Assembly (NCBI RefSeq): GCF_027531815.1
Contig: NZ_JAPZSK010000002.1
Location: 548,356 to 612,355, forward strand
Direction: 5' to 3'
Length of the DNA stretch: 64,000 nt
Source of the DNA: Gemmatimonas sp.
GTDB taxonomy: Bacteria; Gemmatimonadota; Gemmatimonadetes; Gemmatimonadales; Gemmatimonadaceae
The notes beneath the pieces are model-generated. The model was not told where the DNA came from and made no database searches. It saw only the letters and a program-made list of their open reading frames with translations. Below are positions 42,390 to 56,049 of the stretch, one piece after another; the stretch's first letter is position 1, and every line of letters starts with the position of its first letter. Made by a program: the position numbers and the translations under genes.

Positions 42390-43723
42390 GGCACGCCCTG
42401 CAGCGGGCGGCGCAGCAGAGCGTGTGGTGGTGCGCGAGGTGGTGCGCGAGGGCACTCGGAGTGCTCGGGCTCAGCGCCCAGGCGGCCTCGGCGCAATCCC
42501 CGGCGGCCGCGCCACCATCGGCTCCGGCCCCCTTCACGGCACGACTCGGCGAGCGCGTCCGCCCGGTCGCGGTCATCCTGCATCCGGATGGCGGGCTGGC
42601 CCTTCGTGCCGATGCGCTCGCTGCGGCGCTGGGCGGACAGCTGCTGCGTGATCCGGTACGCGCCGGTCGCTACCGGTTCGAGGTGGGGGCGGTCGGATTG
42701 GATATCGAGCAGGGCACGTCGCTGGTGATTGCCGGCGACGACACCCTGGTACTTGGTCGTGAGGTCATCCGGGCGGCCGGGGCACTCTACGTGCCGGTCG
42801 CGCTCGCGGCGGATCTGCTGCCGCGTCTCGGTACGGGGGTGCTCTTCGACGCGGAGAAGCGCGAGATCAGGCGATTCGCACCGGTGTCCTCCGGTCGGCG
42901 TGCCAGCGACGCGACCCAGCGTCCTGCGTCCGTGCCCGCTACCGCGTCGGTGCGCGCCGAGCCCGACCGCACGGCGGTGCGCGCCCCTGAGACACGCGCC
43001 GGGAATCGTCAACGCATCGTCGTGGTCGACGCCGGCCACGGGGGACGGGACAACGGAATGTCCGGGCCGATCGGTGGTGGGCCACGGATCTACGAGAAGA
43101 ACGTCACATTGGCCGTGTCGAAGCAGCTCCAGCGCGCCCTCGAAGACCGAGGCGTCCGAGTGGTCATGACACGTACCGCGGACACGCTGATCGGTTTGTA
43201 CGATCGCGGACCGATAGCCAACGCGGCAAAGGGCGACCTGTTCGTGTCCATTCACGTCAACGCGGCAAATCCGAAGTGGAAGAACCCCGGCGCCGCGCGC
43301 GGCTTCGAAACGTACTTCCTGGCCGAAGCGAAGACGGAAGACGAGCGGCGCGTGGCGGCGATGGAAAACGAGGCCGTGAAGTTCGAAACCAAGGCCGATG
43401 TCAGCGGTGATGATCCGCTCGGATTCATCATGCGCGACATGGCGCAGAACGAGCATTTGCGGGAATCGATGCAGCTCGCCTCGCTCATCCAGGGCGCCAT
43501 GCGTACCGTGCATCCAGGTCCGAACCGTGGAGTGAAGCAGGCTGGGCTGGTTGTGCTCGTCACGGCATTCATGCCCGCCGTACTGGTGGAAATCGGCTTC
43601 GGAACCAATCCGGCCGAGGCGTCCTACATCACGAATCCGCAGCGGCAGGCAGAGCTCGCTGAACGGCTCGCCGACGCCATCGTCCGCTATCTCGCGAAAT
43701 ACGAACGCAAGGTGGGTGGATGA
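42386..43723 (+). CDS. N-acetylmuramoyl-L-alanine amidase (Amidase_3)
   Basis: A 445-residue zinc amidase that cleaves the bond between MurNAc and L-alanine in peptidoglycan. An N-terminal signal-like segment ends in an AASAQ cleavage site, then a copper-amine-oxidase-like N-terminal domain (about 55-170) and a Pro/Arg-rich linker lead to the Amidase_3 domain (about 208-440). Zinc and catalytic residues are visible: DAGHGG, Glu in YEKNVTLA, SIHVNAA and the final VEIGFGTNP. It is secreted to the periplasm and is likely AmiC-like. The pyrD ATG overlaps its stop. Confidence 0.9.
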   Translation: MRHALQRAAQQSVWWCARWCARALGVLGLSAQAASAQSPAAAPPSAPAPFTARLGERVRPVAVILHPDGGLALRADALAAALGGQLLRDPVRAGRYRFEVGAVGLDIEQGTSLVIAGDDTLVLGREVIRAAGALYVPVALAADLLPRLGTGVLFDAEKREIRRFAPVSSGRRASDATQRPASVPATASVRAEPDRTAVRAPETRAGNRQRIVVVDAGHGGRDNGMSGPIGGGPRIYEKNVTLAVSKQLQRALEDRGVRVVMTRTADTLIGLYDRGPIANAAKGDLFVSIHVNAANPKWKNPGAARGFETYFLAEAKTEDERRVAAMENEAVKFETKADVSGDDPLGFIMRDMAQNEHLRESMQLASLIQGAMRTVHPGPNRGVKQAGLVVLVTAFMPAVLVEIGFGTNPAEASYITNPQRQAELAERLADAIVRYLAKYERKVGG

Positions 43724-44649
43724 GCGAAATCGCAACGCGGGTGGCGGGGCTCGACTTCCGTAATCCGGTGGTGCTGGCGTCGGGGACCGCAGGCTTCGGC
43801 ATCGAGATCGAGGATGTCGTTGATCTCGATGCCGTGGGCGGGATCTCCACCAAGGCTGTCAGCATTGCTCCGCGAAAGGGCAATCCGGCGTTGCGTGTCT
43901 CCGAGTTCGCCGGCGGCATGATCAACGCCATCGGGCTGGCCAACCCCGGGCTCGACGAAGTCAGGCGCGACTATCTCCCGTGGCTCCCCGCCCATCATCC
44001 CGGCACGCGGGTCTTCGTGAACGTCGTTGGCAACAGCATCGACGACTTCGCCGCGGTGGTGGACGCCATCGACGGGATGCCCGGCATCGACGGGTTCGAA
44101 CTCAATGTGAGTTGCCCGAACGTGAAGGCCGGGGGGCTCGAGTTTGGTGCCGACCAGCGGGCGCTGGCGGCCCTCGTGGCGGCGGCGCGTGGCAAGACTC
44201 CGCGCCCGATCTTCGTGAAGCTCTCCCCGACACTCGGCGCGGGCATCGCCGACACCGCGAAGGTCGCGGTCGACGCGGGTGCCACCGGGCTCACGCTCGT
44301 GAACACGATGCCGGGGCTCGTCATCGACACCCACAGGCGGAAGCCGAAGATCAGCTTCGGCAGTGGCGGCCTGTCGGGGCCCGCCGTGCTCCCCATCGGG
44401 TTGCTCGCCACGTGGCGGGTGAGCCAAGCGCTCCCGGGCGTGCCACTCATCGGGCTCGGTGGCGTGAGCACCGGCGATGACGCCGTGCAGTATCTGCTCG
44501 CCGGCGCGTCGCTGGTGGGTGTGGGAACGGCCGCGCTGCGCGACCCTCGGGCCCCCGAACGCATTGCGCGGCAGATGGCCGCGTGGGCGCAGCGCGAAGG
44601 CGTGCGCGATCTTCCCTCGATCATCGGAACCTTGCAGTGGCCCTCCTGA
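43720..44649 (+). CDS. pyrD: Dihydroorotate dehydrogenase (class 1B type)
   Basis: Oxidises dihydroorotate to orotate in pyrimidine synthesis using FMN. The 309-residue protein has the class 1 layout: LASGTAGFG, GGISTKAVS, NPALRVSEFAGGMINAIGLANPG, the catalytic NVSCPNVK (Cys in place of the class 2 Ser) and GVSTGDDAVQYLLAGASLVGVG FMN loop. A catalytic Cys and absence of a class 2 N-terminal extension point to class 1B, which uses PyrK; no pyrK is adjacent. It overlaps the amidase stop by 4 bp and pyrF by 13. Confidence 0.94.
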   Translation: MSEIATRVAGLDFRNPVVLASGTAGFGIEIEDVVDLDAVGGISTKAVSIAPRKGNPALRVSEFAGGMINAIGLANPGLDEVRRDYLPWLPAHHPGTRVFVNVVGNSIDDFAAVVDAIDGMPGIDGFELNVSCPNVKAGGLEFGADQRALAALVAAARGKTPRPIFVKLSPTLGAGIADTAKVAVDAGATGLTLVNTMPGLVIDTHRRKPKISFGSGGLSGPAVLPIGLLATWRVSQALPGVPLIGLGGVSTGDDAVQYLLAGASLVGVGTAALRDPRAPERIARQMAAWAQREGVRDLPSIIGTLQWPS

Positions 44650-45365
44650 CCGCGTCTGCCGCCATCCCCATCGTCGCCCTCGACGTCCCCGACCGCGCCG
44701 GGGCAGAAGCCGTGGTGCGCCGGCTCGGGGACGCCTGTGGCTTTTACAAGGTGGGGCTCGAGCTGTTCTCGGCTGAGGGGCCGGCGATCGTGTCGTGGCT
44801 GCGCGGATTGGGCAAGGAGGTGTTCGTCGACCTCAAGCTGCACGACATCCCCAACACGGTGCGCGGCGCCGCCCGAAGCGTGGCTCGCCATGGTGCCGCC
44901 TTGCTCACGGTACACGCCAGCGGCGGCCGGGAAATGATCGCCGCGGCCGTCGAAGGGGCCCGCGAAGGGCGACCGGACGGTGGCTGCGGCATCCTCGGGG
45001 TAACCATCCTGACGAGCATGGACGCCACCGGGGTCGAGTCGGCGTGGGGGCGGACCGGTGTCACCGTGCAGGACGAAGTCCTGCGGTTGGCCGGGCTGGT
45101 TGCGGAGGGGCAGGGCACCGGCATCGTGTGTTCGGGCCATGAGGCGGATGCGGTTCGGGGAAAGTTCGGTGGTCGTCTCGGACTGCTCATCCCCGGCATC
45201 CGCTTGCCGGGCGGGGAGGCCCATGATCAGCGCCGCGTGATGACCCCTGCCGCCGCCGCGGAGGCGGGGGCCCGGTGGTTGATTCTTGGCCGCGCGGTAA
45301 CCGCTGCCGCCGATCCCGTGGCCGCCATGGCGGAAGTCAACCAGTCCCTTGCGGGTATCTCCTAA
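44637..45365 (+). CDS. pyrF: Orotidine-5-phosphate decarboxylase
   Basis: Decarboxylates OMP to UMP, the step after orotate phosphoribosylation. A 242-residue beta-alpha barrel with the catalytic DLKLHDIPNTV motif (Asp-x-Lys-x2-Asp), the ALDV start strand, FYKVGLELFS, and the phosphate-gripper LLIPGIRLPGGEAHDQ plus GRAVTAAADP. The GTG at 44637 (inside pyrD) is chosen because it gives a normal family N terminus right before IPIVALDV. It ends the amidase-pyrD-pyrF unit, with a small hairpin following. Confidence 0.94.
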   Translation: MALLTASAAIPIVALDVPDRAGAEAVVRRLGDACGFYKVGLELFSAEGPAIVSWLRGLGKEVFVDLKLHDIPNTVRGAARSVARHGAALLTVHASGGREMIAAAVEGAREGRPDGGCGILGVTILTSMDATGVESAWGRTGVTVQDEVLRLAGLVAEGQGTGIVCSGHEADAVRGKFGGRLGLLIPGIRLPGGEAHDQRRVMTPAAAAEAGARWLILGRAVTAAADPVAAMAEVNQSLAGIS

Positions 45366-45385
45366 GTCCGCTAGCCTTCGGGTCT

Positions 45386-45404
45386 TGCCCGTTTTTGGGC
45401 ATTT
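45386..45404 (+). terminator. Small terminator hairpin after pyrF
   Basis: TGCCC (45386-45390) pairs with GGGCA (45397-45401) around a loop containing a T run, followed by TTT. It lies 20 bases after the pyrF stop. The stem is short, so termination may be partial. The 205-base gap to rpmJ (45366-45570) otherwise should hold the ribosomal-operon promoter, which I cannot pinpoint. Confidence 0.5.
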
Positions 45405-45570
45405 CACCGGCCAATCCGCTGGCCACTTTCGCTTCGCTCGTGCGCGGAATCGGTGCTCTCTCCTGAGGGCGCGATGCTTCATGAGCGATGAACAGCATGG
45501 GGAGTCCGGCCGGCCGCCAGCATCTGGTGGTGCGGGAGACTCCGTCGGCGCGTGAGCGCCGAGGTGACCC

Positions 45571-45687
45571 GTGAAAGTTCGCAGCAGCGTCAAGCCGATC
45601 TGTGAGCACTGCAAAGTCGTCAAGCGACAGGGCGTGACTCGCATCATCTGCAAGCGCAACCCGAAGCACAAGCAGCGTCAGGGCTAA
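45571..45687 (+). CDS. rpmJ: Ribosomal protein bL36
   Basis: A 38-residue protein of the large subunit beginning at GTG 45571. The sequence starts [10 protein letters not shown] and carries the zinc-binding pattern C-x2-C (CEHC at 11-14), then a third Cys in [10 protein letters not shown] and the His that completes the site, so it is the zinc (C+) form. Start and length match L36 exactly. It is the first gene of the alpha operon and precedes rpsM by 15 bases. Confidence 0.95.
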   Translation: MKVRSSVKPICEHCKVVKRQGVTRIICKRNPKHKQRQG

Positions 45688-45702
45688 GGGAGCGCATAAC
45701 AC

Positions 45703-46080
45703 ATGGCACGTATTGCTGGCGTCGATCTTCCGCGTGAGAAGAAGATCGAGATCGGCCTGACCTACATCTTCGGCATCGGTCGCAAGACCGCCCAGAAGAT
45801 CCTCGAGGCCGCGGGTGTGTCGAGCGCGCAGCGCGTTCGCGACCTGAACGATTCCGACCTGAACAAGCTCCGTCAGGAAATCGAGCGCAACGTCCGCGTC
45901 GAAGGTGCCCTGCGCACCGAAGTCGCGATGAACATCAAGCGCCTGATGGACATCGGCTCCTACCGTGGCACGCGCCACCGTCGTGGCCTCCCCGTGCGCG
46001 GGCAGCGCACGCACACGAACGCGCGCACCAAGAAGGGGCCGCGCCGCGCCATCGCGGGCAAGAAGAAGGTGACCAAGTAA
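45703..46080 (+). CDS. rpsM: Ribosomal protein uS13
   Basis: A 125-residue small-subunit head protein that contacts the P-site tRNA and bridges to the large subunit. [20 protein letters not shown] and the central [10 protein letters not shown] helix-hairpin-helix, then [17 protein letters not shown], are diagnostic; the C-terminal basic tail ([16 protein letters not shown]) is intact. Normal length. The rpsK gene begins three bases after its stop. Confidence 0.98.
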   Translation: MARIAGVDLPREKKIEIGLTYIFGIGRKTAQKILEAAGVSSAQRVRDLNDSDLNKLRQEIERNVRVEGALRTEVAMNIKRLMDIGSYRGTRHRRGLPVRGQRTHTNARTKKGPRRAIAGKKKVTK

Positions 46081-46083
46081 GCC

Positions 46084-46461
46084 ATGGCTACCGCAAAGAA
46101 GACCAAGCGCGTCGTCGAGGCCGAAGGCATCGCCCACGTCAGCGCCACGTTCAACAACACGACCATCACGATCACCGACATGCATGGCAACGCAGTGTCG
46201 TGGGGCTCCGCCGGCAAGGCGGGCTTCAAGGGGTCGAAGAAGTCCACGCCGTTCGCCGCCACCGTGGCCTCCGAGCAGTGTGCGCGCGAAGCGCTCACCG
46301 CTGGGGTGCGCCGGGTGCACGTGCGCGTGCAGGGTCCCGGTTCCGGCCGCGAGTCGGCCATCCAGGCGCTCGCCGCTGCGGGTCTCCAGGTGAAGTCCAT
46401 TCGTGACGTCACCCCGATCCCGCACAACGGCTGCCGTCCCCCCAAGCGCCGGAGGGTCTGA
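46084..46461 (+). CDS. rpsK: Ribosomal protein uS11
   Basis: A 125-residue small-subunit platform protein. Characteristic features are [20 protein letters not shown], the [18 protein letters not shown] loop, [16 protein letters not shown] and the invariant C-terminal [12 protein letters not shown]. The length is normal and the gene is packed between rpsM and rpsD with 3-base gaps on both sides. Confidence 0.98.
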   Translation: MATAKKTKRVVEAEGIAHVSATFNNTTITITDMHGNAVSWGSAGKAGFKGSKKSTPFAATVASEQCAREALTAGVRRVHVRVQGPGSGRESAIQALAAAGLQVKSIRDVTPIPHNGCRPPKRRRV

Positions 46462-46464
46462 TCC

Positions 46465-47100
46465 ATGGCTCGCTACACTGGTCCCAGCTGCCGTCAGTGC
46501 CGTCGTGAGGGCGCCAAGCTCTTCCTGAAGGGCACCAAGTGCTTCACCGAAAAGTGCCCCGTGGAGCGTCGTCCGTACGCCCCGGGTCAGCACGGTCAGG
46601 CCACGGCTCGCCGCAAGAAGATGTCGGAGTTCGCCAAGCAGCTGCGCGAAAAGCAGAAGATCAAGCGCATCTACGGCATCTCCGAGAAGCAGTTCCGCAA
46701 CACGTTCGAGCGCGTGTCCACGCAGGCCGGCATCACCGGTCACAACCTGCTGGCCGCCCTCGAGACCCGTCTGGACAATGTCGTGTACCGCATGGGCTTC
46801 GCCCCCAGCCGCAAGGCCGCGCGTCAGCTCATCCGTCACCGGCACATCGAGGTGAAGGGTCGCCTCCTCGACATCCCGTCGTACCAGGTGCGGCCGGGCG
46901 AGGAAGTGCGCGTGAAGCAGTCCTCGCGCGAACTCGTGCTCGTCATGAGTGCCATGGAGCAGGCGTCGAAGGGCGGCTCGCTCTCGTGGATCGCCGTCGA
47001 CAAGGAGTCGTTCAGCGGTCGCGTGCTCGAGAAGCCCGCGCGCACCAGCATCCCGCTGGCCGCGCAGGAACAGCTCGTCGTCGAACTGTACTCCAAGTAA
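46465..47100 (+). CDS. rpsD: Ribosomal protein uS4
   Basis: A 211-residue 16S-binding assembly initiator and, in many bacteria, feedback regulator of the alpha operon. It is the zinc-type form: Cys9, Cys12, Cys26 and Cys31 (SCRQC, CFTEKC) form the N-terminal site. The S4 RNA-binding domain (about 98-160, LDNVVYRMGFA and RQLIRHRHIEVKGRL) and C-terminal PLAAQEQLVVELYSK are clear. It is three bases after rpsK; a strong hairpin follows. Confidence 0.98.
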   Translation: MARYTGPSCRQCRREGAKLFLKGTKCFTEKCPVERRPYAPGQHGQATARRKKMSEFAKQLREKQKIKRIYGISEKQFRNTFERVSTQAGITGHNLLAALETRLDNVVYRMGFAPSRKAARQLIRHRHIEVKGRLLDIPSYQVRPGEEVRVKQSSRELVLVMSAMEQASKGGSLSWIAVDKESFSGRVLEKPARTSIPLAAQEQLVVELYSK

Positions 47101-47109
47101 TCCGTTGCA

Positions 47110-47134
47110 AGGGCGGGCGCACTGCGCCCGCCCT
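47110..47134 (+). other. Strong hairpin between rpsD and rpoA
   Basis: An 11-bp perfect stem, AGGGCGGGCGC (47110-47120) with GCGCCCGCCCT (47124-47134), and a 3-base loop, starting 9 bases after rpsD. No T run follows, so it is likely an attenuator, processing signal or mRNA barrier that separates rpoA-rplQ expression from the upstream ribosomal genes. Confidence 0.65.
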
Positions 47135-47238
47135 GGTCGGGGCCCGAACCCCCTCACGAGTCTACCGCGCGTTCGGGGCGGGGTAGAGCGTCGCCACTCT
47201 CACGAGTGGTGAGACCACTTCCAGATTCAGACTTTCTC

Positions 47239-48312
47239 ATGGCAACCATCGATCTATCCGGGCTGGTGCGACCGCAGCTGGTCGAAGCGACCAAGCGCGA
47301 GGACACGCCCAATCTGGCCGAGTTCCGCCTGCAGCCGCTCGAGCGCGGCTTCGGGCACACGCTGGGCAACGCCATGCGCCGACTGCTCCTGTCGTCGCTG
47401 CGCGGTTCGGCCGTGTGGGCATTCCGCATCGACGGGGTGGTGCACGAGCACCAGACCATCGCCGGCGTCGTCGAGGACGTGCACCAGATCATCGGGAACC
47501 TCAAGACGCTCACCCTCTCCCTTCCCGACGAAGTGGAGCAGGCGGTGCTGCGCATCAGCAAGGCGGGCCCCGGCTCCGTTACCGCGGCTGACATCATCGC
47601 CACGGGGGGCGTGCGCGTCGTCGATCCGTCGCATCATCTCTTCACCATCACCGACGAGCGCGACTTCACCGTCGAACTCTACGTGAACAAGGGACGCGGC
47701 TACGTCGAGAGCGACCAGCATCCGGCCGACAAGAACCTCCCGGTCGATGTCGTACGGATCGATGCCATCTACAACCCGGTTCGTCGTGCCAACTTCACCG
47801 TCGCGGAAACCCGCGTCGGTCAGCGCACCGACTACGACCGGCTCACGCTCACCGTCGAAACCAACGGCACCATGTCGCCCGAGGAAGCGGTGAGCTACGC
47901 AGCGGCCCTGGCCCAGACCCACTTCCAGTACTTTGTCGGGTTCGGCTCGTCCGCCTCTGCGCAGCCCGGTGCCGCCGGTGATGGCGCGAACTCCGACGCC
48001 ATCCGGCTCGCCGAGCTGTTCCGTACTCCCATCGACGATCTCGAACTGTCGGTGCGGTCGGTCAATTCACTCAAGAACTCCAACATCCGCTCGCTCGGCG
48101 ATCTGGTTCGCCAGACCGAGGCGCAGATCCTTCAGGTCAAGAACTTCGGCAAGAAGTCCCTGCAGGAAATCGCCGCGCTGCTCGAGAAGGAAGGGCTCAA
48201 CTTCGGCATGCGCTACGAGGAAAGCACGGACGGTGTCCGGATCCTCGACATGGGCACCCCGCCCAGCCGCGCCGCCGAAAATGCGCCCGATGACGACGAC
48301 GACGAGGACTAA
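47239..48312 (+). CDS. rpoA: RNA polymerase alpha subunit
   Basis: A 357-residue alpha subunit. The N-terminal domain (about 1-235) with the dimerisation and beta-binding signature LERGFGHTLGNAMRRLLLSS, the linker, and the C-terminal domain (about 262-330; SVRSNNSLKNSNIRSLGDL-like helices ending in LEKEGLNFGM) bind promoter UP elements and regulators. Start ATG 47239 gives the usual N terminus before AEFRLQPLERGFG; the longer frame is not conserved. A very acidic C-terminal tail (DDDDDED) is unusual but common in related phyla. Confidence 0.97.
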   Translation: MATIDLSGLVRPQLVEATKREDTPNLAEFRLQPLERGFGHTLGNAMRRLLLSSLRGSAVWAFRIDGVVHEHQTIAGVVEDVHQIIGNLKTLTLSLPDEVEQAVLRISKAGPGSVTAADIIATGGVRVVDPSHHLFTITDERDFTVELYVNKGRGYVESDQHPADKNLPVDVVRIDAIYNPVRRANFTVAETRVGQRTDYDRLTLTVETNGTMSPEEAVSYAAALAQTHFQYFVGFGSSASAQPGAAGDGANSDAIRLAELFRTPIDDLELSVRSVNSLKNSNIRSLGDLVRQTEAQILQVKNFGKKSLQEIAALLEKEGLNFGMRYEESTDGVRILDMGTPPSRAAENAPDDDDDED

Positions 48313-48317
48313 CGCCC

Positions 48318-48674
48318 ATGCGCCATCGTAAGGCCAATCGCCAGCTCCGGCGAACCAGTGAGCAGCGCCTCGCGCTGCTCCGCAATCTCGCGACCTCGCT
48401 CATCGAGCAGGGCGCGATCGAGACGACCGAGGCCAAGGCCAAGGAACTCCGCCCGTTCGTCGAAAAGCTCATCACCAAGGCCCGCACCGGCACGCTCCAT
48501 GCGCGCCGCCTGGCCGGCAAGCATGTCCAGAAGCGGGAAGCCGCGGACAAGCTCTTCCAGGAGCTCGGACCCGCGTTCGCCACGCGTCCGGGCGGCTACA
48601 CGCGCATTCTCAAGACCGGTCACCGCAAGGGTGACGGGGCGGAGATGGCGCGGATCGAACTGATCCTCAGCTGA
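48318..48674 (+). CDS. rplQ: Ribosomal protein bL17
   Basis: A 118-residue protein at the exit-tunnel rim. [20 protein letters not shown] and the following helix [18 protein letters not shown], plus the central [16 protein letters not shown], match L17 along its length; the [19 protein letters not shown] ending is characteristic. The gene begins five bases after rpoA and precedes rpmB by ten. Confidence 0.98.
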   Translation: MRHRKANRQLRRTSEQRLALLRNLATSLIEQGAIETTEAKAKELRPFVEKLITKARTGTLHARRLAGKHVQKREAADKLFQELGPAFATRPGGYTRILKTGHRKGDGAEMARIELILS

Positions 48675-48684
48675 GACCACACCC

Positions 48685-48906
48685 ATGGCCATTCAACGCA
48701 ATCGCTGCTACAGCTGCGGCAAGGGTGTTGCCTACGGCAACAACGTCTCGCACGCCAACAACAAGACGCGCCGCACCTGGAAGCCCAACCTCCAGGTCGT
48801 GCGCACGCTCGAAGCCGGCAAGGTCATCAAGGTGAAGGTCTGCACGCGCTGCATTGCCGCCGGCAAGGTGCCGCGCGCCCCGCGCGGTCAGGTGGCCGTC
48901 GCGTAA
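48685..48906 (+). CDS. rpmB: Ribosomal protein bL28
   Basis: A 73-residue large-subunit protein. It starts [13 protein letters not shown] and has [17 protein letters not shown], the universal L28 signature, followed by VCTRCI. The two CxxC pairs (CYSC, CTRC) make it the zinc-binding form. L28 is usually next to rpmG; here it closes the alpha operon after rplQ. A terminator follows. Confidence 0.97.
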   Translation: MAIQRNRCYSCGKGVAYGNNVSHANNKTRRTWKPNLQVVRTLEAGKVIKVKVCTRCIAAGKVPRAPRGQVAVA

Positions 48907-50028
<1,122 letters not shown>

Positions 50029-50063
50029 CCAGCCCCCGCGTGGACGCTCGTCAGGGTGACCGC

Positions 50064-51048
50064 ATGCCGACCGTGGCGCTGCCGAGTGATCGGGCCCTCG
50101 GGCGCGTCCTCGTGACCGGCGCCGCGGGCTTCGTGGGGCAGTGGCTGCTTCCCGCGCTGCGGGCTCAGGGAGCGGAGGTGTTCGCGCTGGCCATGCCCTC
50201 GGACGCCCGCGACACGGGCACCGGCGCGGCGCTTCCCGACCACGGCGCCACGTGGTTCGTGGGCGACCTGCGCCACGATGACTATGTGCAACGCGTGGTG
50301 GACGCGACCCGGCCGAACACGGTGCTGCATCTGGCGGCCATCTCCCACCTGCCCACCGCCGCGGCCGATCCGGCCACCGCCTGGGATGTGAACGTCACGG
50401 CAACGGCGCGACTCCTCCACCAGCTCGACCGTCAGCGCGAGCGAAGCGGGGTGGACCCCCTCGTGCTCATCGTGGGAAGCGCCGAACAGTATGGCCGGCA
50501 CGACTCACACGTGATGCCGTTGTGCGAGGAGGCGGTCCAGGCGCCGCGAACCGTGTATGCGGCCACCAAGGCGGCGCAGGAGCTGCTCGCGCTCCAGGTC
50601 TGGCGCGCCACGCGACTGCCCGTGGTCATTGCCCGCAGCTTCAATCACAGTGGGGCCGGGCAGCCCCCGCGCTTCGTACTGCCGGCGCTGGTGCAGCGCG
50701 CCCGGGCGTTGGCCAGTGCGCCGGCGGGGACGCCCATGCTGGTGGGGAATCGCTCACCGGTTCGCGACTTCCTGCATGTAAGTGACGTCGTGGCTGCGTA
50801 TATTTCCCTCTGTCAGCGGGGCACGCCCGGCGAGGCGTACAACGTGGCCAGCGGTACCGGATGGTCGGTGCAGCAACTCCTCGATCTGGTGAGCGCACGC
50901 ACGGGCACGCGTGCCGTTCCCACCGAGGACCCCGCGCTGGTCCGACCGGTTGACGTCCCCGTGCTCATCGGGGATCCGCGAAAGCTGCAGCACGCCACCG
51001 GATGGCGCGCGCAGCGTTCACTCGACGACATCATCGAAGACCTCCTCC

Positions 51049-51065
<17 letters not shown>
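50064..51065 (+). CDS. NAD-dependent epimerase/dehydratase, candidate GDP-4-keto-6-deoxy-mannose reductase (Rmd-like)
   Basis: A 333-residue extended SDR. The [15 protein letters not shown] cofactor loop, [18 protein letters not shown] and [11 protein letters not shown] (Tyr-x3-Lys) are intact, as is [19 protein letters not shown], a motif found in Rmd. The Gmd product is the plausible substrate, giving GDP-D-rhamnose or a relative; a fucose-type reductase is another option. Its 3-prime end overlaps the carB start by 17 bases, so translation is coupled. Confidence 0.85.
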
Positions 51066-54296
<3,231 letters not shown>

Positions 54297-54300
<4 letters not shown>

Positions 54301-54977
54301 ACGCGCCGTCCGTGCCGGAGATGATCGCACAGCCCGGGCTGGGACATGTGGCGGCCGGCGTCTCCCTCGGTGAGGGGGCGCTGGTCCACGCGTCCGCGTA
54401 CGTCGACGATGGCGCCGTCATTGGCGCCCACACGCGCATCTGGCATTTCTGTCACGTCAACGGCGGGGCCGTGATCGGTCCGCGGTGTTCCCTCGGGCAG
54501 AACGTCGTCGTCATGAAGGGGGTGCGCATCGGCGAGAACGTCCGCATCCAGAACAATGTGTCGGTCTATGAGGGCGTGGAGTTGGAGGACGACGTGTTCT
54601 GCGGTCCTTCCATGGTCTTCACCAACGTGTACAACCCGCGCAGTGCCATCTCCCGCAAGAATGAATACCGGAGCACCCTGGTGAAGCGTGGCGCCAGCAT
54701 CGGAGCCAACGCCACCATCGTGTGTGGCCATACCATCGGCCGTTACGCCTTCATTGGGGCCGGCGCCGTCGTGAATCGCGACGTGCCGGATTACGCGCTC
54801 GTCGCCGGCGTACCGGCGCGACGGATCGGGTGGATGTCCGAGGCGGGGTTCCGTCTTGAGCGCATCCCCGGCGCCGACGGCGTCGAGCGCGACACGGAGC
54901 GGTTGCGCTGTCCGGGAACGGGAACGGTGTACGAGCGTCGCGGCGATGCTGTCGTGCGTACGGAGGAGCAGGCATGA
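54297..54977 (+). CDS. wbpD: WbpD-like UDP-amino sugar N-acetyltransferase
   Basis: A 226-residue left-handed beta-helix acyltransferase with repeated hexapeptide turns ([16 protein letters not shown], [45 protein letters not shown]) and the closing [19 protein letters not shown] turn near the end of the helix. It probably acetylates the 3-amino group of a UDP-2-acetamido-3-amino-uronic acid, as WbpD does in Pseudomonas, because wbpB, wbpE and wbpA homologs follow. Starts at GTG 54297 (overlap with carB); an ATG at 54321 is an alternative. A C-terminal extension of about 40 residues follows the helix. Confidence 0.88.
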
Positions 54978-56035
54978 CCGACGGAAGCATTCCGGCGGAC
55001 CGCCCCATTCGCATCGCCCTGGTGGGGTGTGGCCGCATCAGTCGCAATCACTTCGACGCCATCGCGAAGATCCCGGACCTGCAGCTGGTCGCGGTCTGTG
55101 ACATCGTCACGGAGCGGGCCGCGCAGGCCGGCGACGCGGCCGGAGTCCCCTGGTTCACCGACCTCGAGGCGATGCTGGCGCGCGTCCCGAGCGACGCCGT
55201 CGTCATTGCCACCCCCAGCGGCCTCCACCCGCAGCATGGCATCGCGGCCGCGCGCGCCGGGCGGCATGTCATCAGCGAGAAGCCCATGGCCATCTCGCTG
55301 GCGGCGGCGGACGCGCTCGTGCAGGCCTGCGACGACCACCGGGTGCATCTCTTCGTGGTCAAGCAGAACCGGCTCAATCCGCCCGTCGTGCTGCTCAAGC
55401 GCGCCATCGATCGCGGCCGCTTCGGCCGCATCTACATGGCCAACTGCACGGTGCGCTGGACACGACCGCAGGAGTACTACGATCAGGCCCCGTGGCGGGG
55501 CACCTGGGAGTTCGACGGCGGGGCGTTCATGAACCAGGCGTCGCATTACGTCGATCTCGTGCAGTGGCTCGTCGGGCCTGTCGAGAGCGTCATGGCCAAG
55601 ACCGCGACGCTCGCGCGTCGCATCGAGGCCGAGGATAGCGGAGTGGCCATCATGAAGTTCCGCTCCGGCGCCATCGGCACCATCGAGGTCACCATGCTCA
55701 CCTTCCCCAAGAACCTTGAAGGCAGCATCACCATCCTCGGGGAGAAGGGCACCGTGAAGATCGGCGGTACCGCGGTGAACAAGGTTGAGCACTGGCAGTT
55801 TGCGGACTACGACGACGACGACAAGCTCGTCGAGCAGGCCAACACCAACCCGCCCAGCGTATACGGCTTCGGACACGAGGGGTATTACCGGAACGTCGTC
55901 TCGGTATTGCGCGGGCTGGCGAAGCCCGACACCGACGGCCGGGCGGGACGCAAGTCACTGGAACTCATTCTCGGCATTTACGAGTCGGCGAAGACGGGGC
56001 GCGATGTGCCCCTTCCGCTGCGCGTGAACATTTGA
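54974..56035 (+). CDS. wbpB: WbpB-like UDP-N-acetylglucosaminuronate 3-dehydrogenase (Gfo/Idh/MocA family)
   Basis: A 353-residue oxidoreductase. The Rossmann loop [15 protein letters not shown], the family HVISEKPMA (EKP) motif and a C-terminal sheet domain are present; the two-domain layout fits WbpB/WlbA, which oxidise position 3 of UDP-GlcNAcA so that an aminotransferase can act. The ATG overlaps the wbpD stop (ATGA). In WlbA-type cycles the enzyme's NADH is recycled by 2-oxoglutarate; no evidence either way here. The aminotransferase gene follows 14 bases on. Confidence 0.9.
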   Translation: MTDGSIPADRPIRIALVGCGRISRNHFDAIAKIPDLQLVAVCDIVTERAAQAGDAAGVPWFTDLEAMLARVPSDAVVIATPSGLHPQHGIAAARAGRHVISEKPMAISLAAADALVQACDDHRVHLFVVKQNRLNPPVVLLKRAIDRGRFGRIYMANCTVRWTRPQEYYDQAPWRGTWEFDGGAFMNQASHYVDLVQWLVGPVESVMAKTATLARRIEAEDSGVAIMKFRSGAIGTIEVTMLTFPKNLEGSITILGEKGTVKIGGTAVNKVEHWQFADYDDDDKLVEQANTNPPSVYGFGHEGYYRNVVSVLRGLAKPDTDGRAGRKSLELILGIYESAKTGRDVPLPLRVNI

Positions 56036-56049
56036 TCGGCAGGAGAGAC

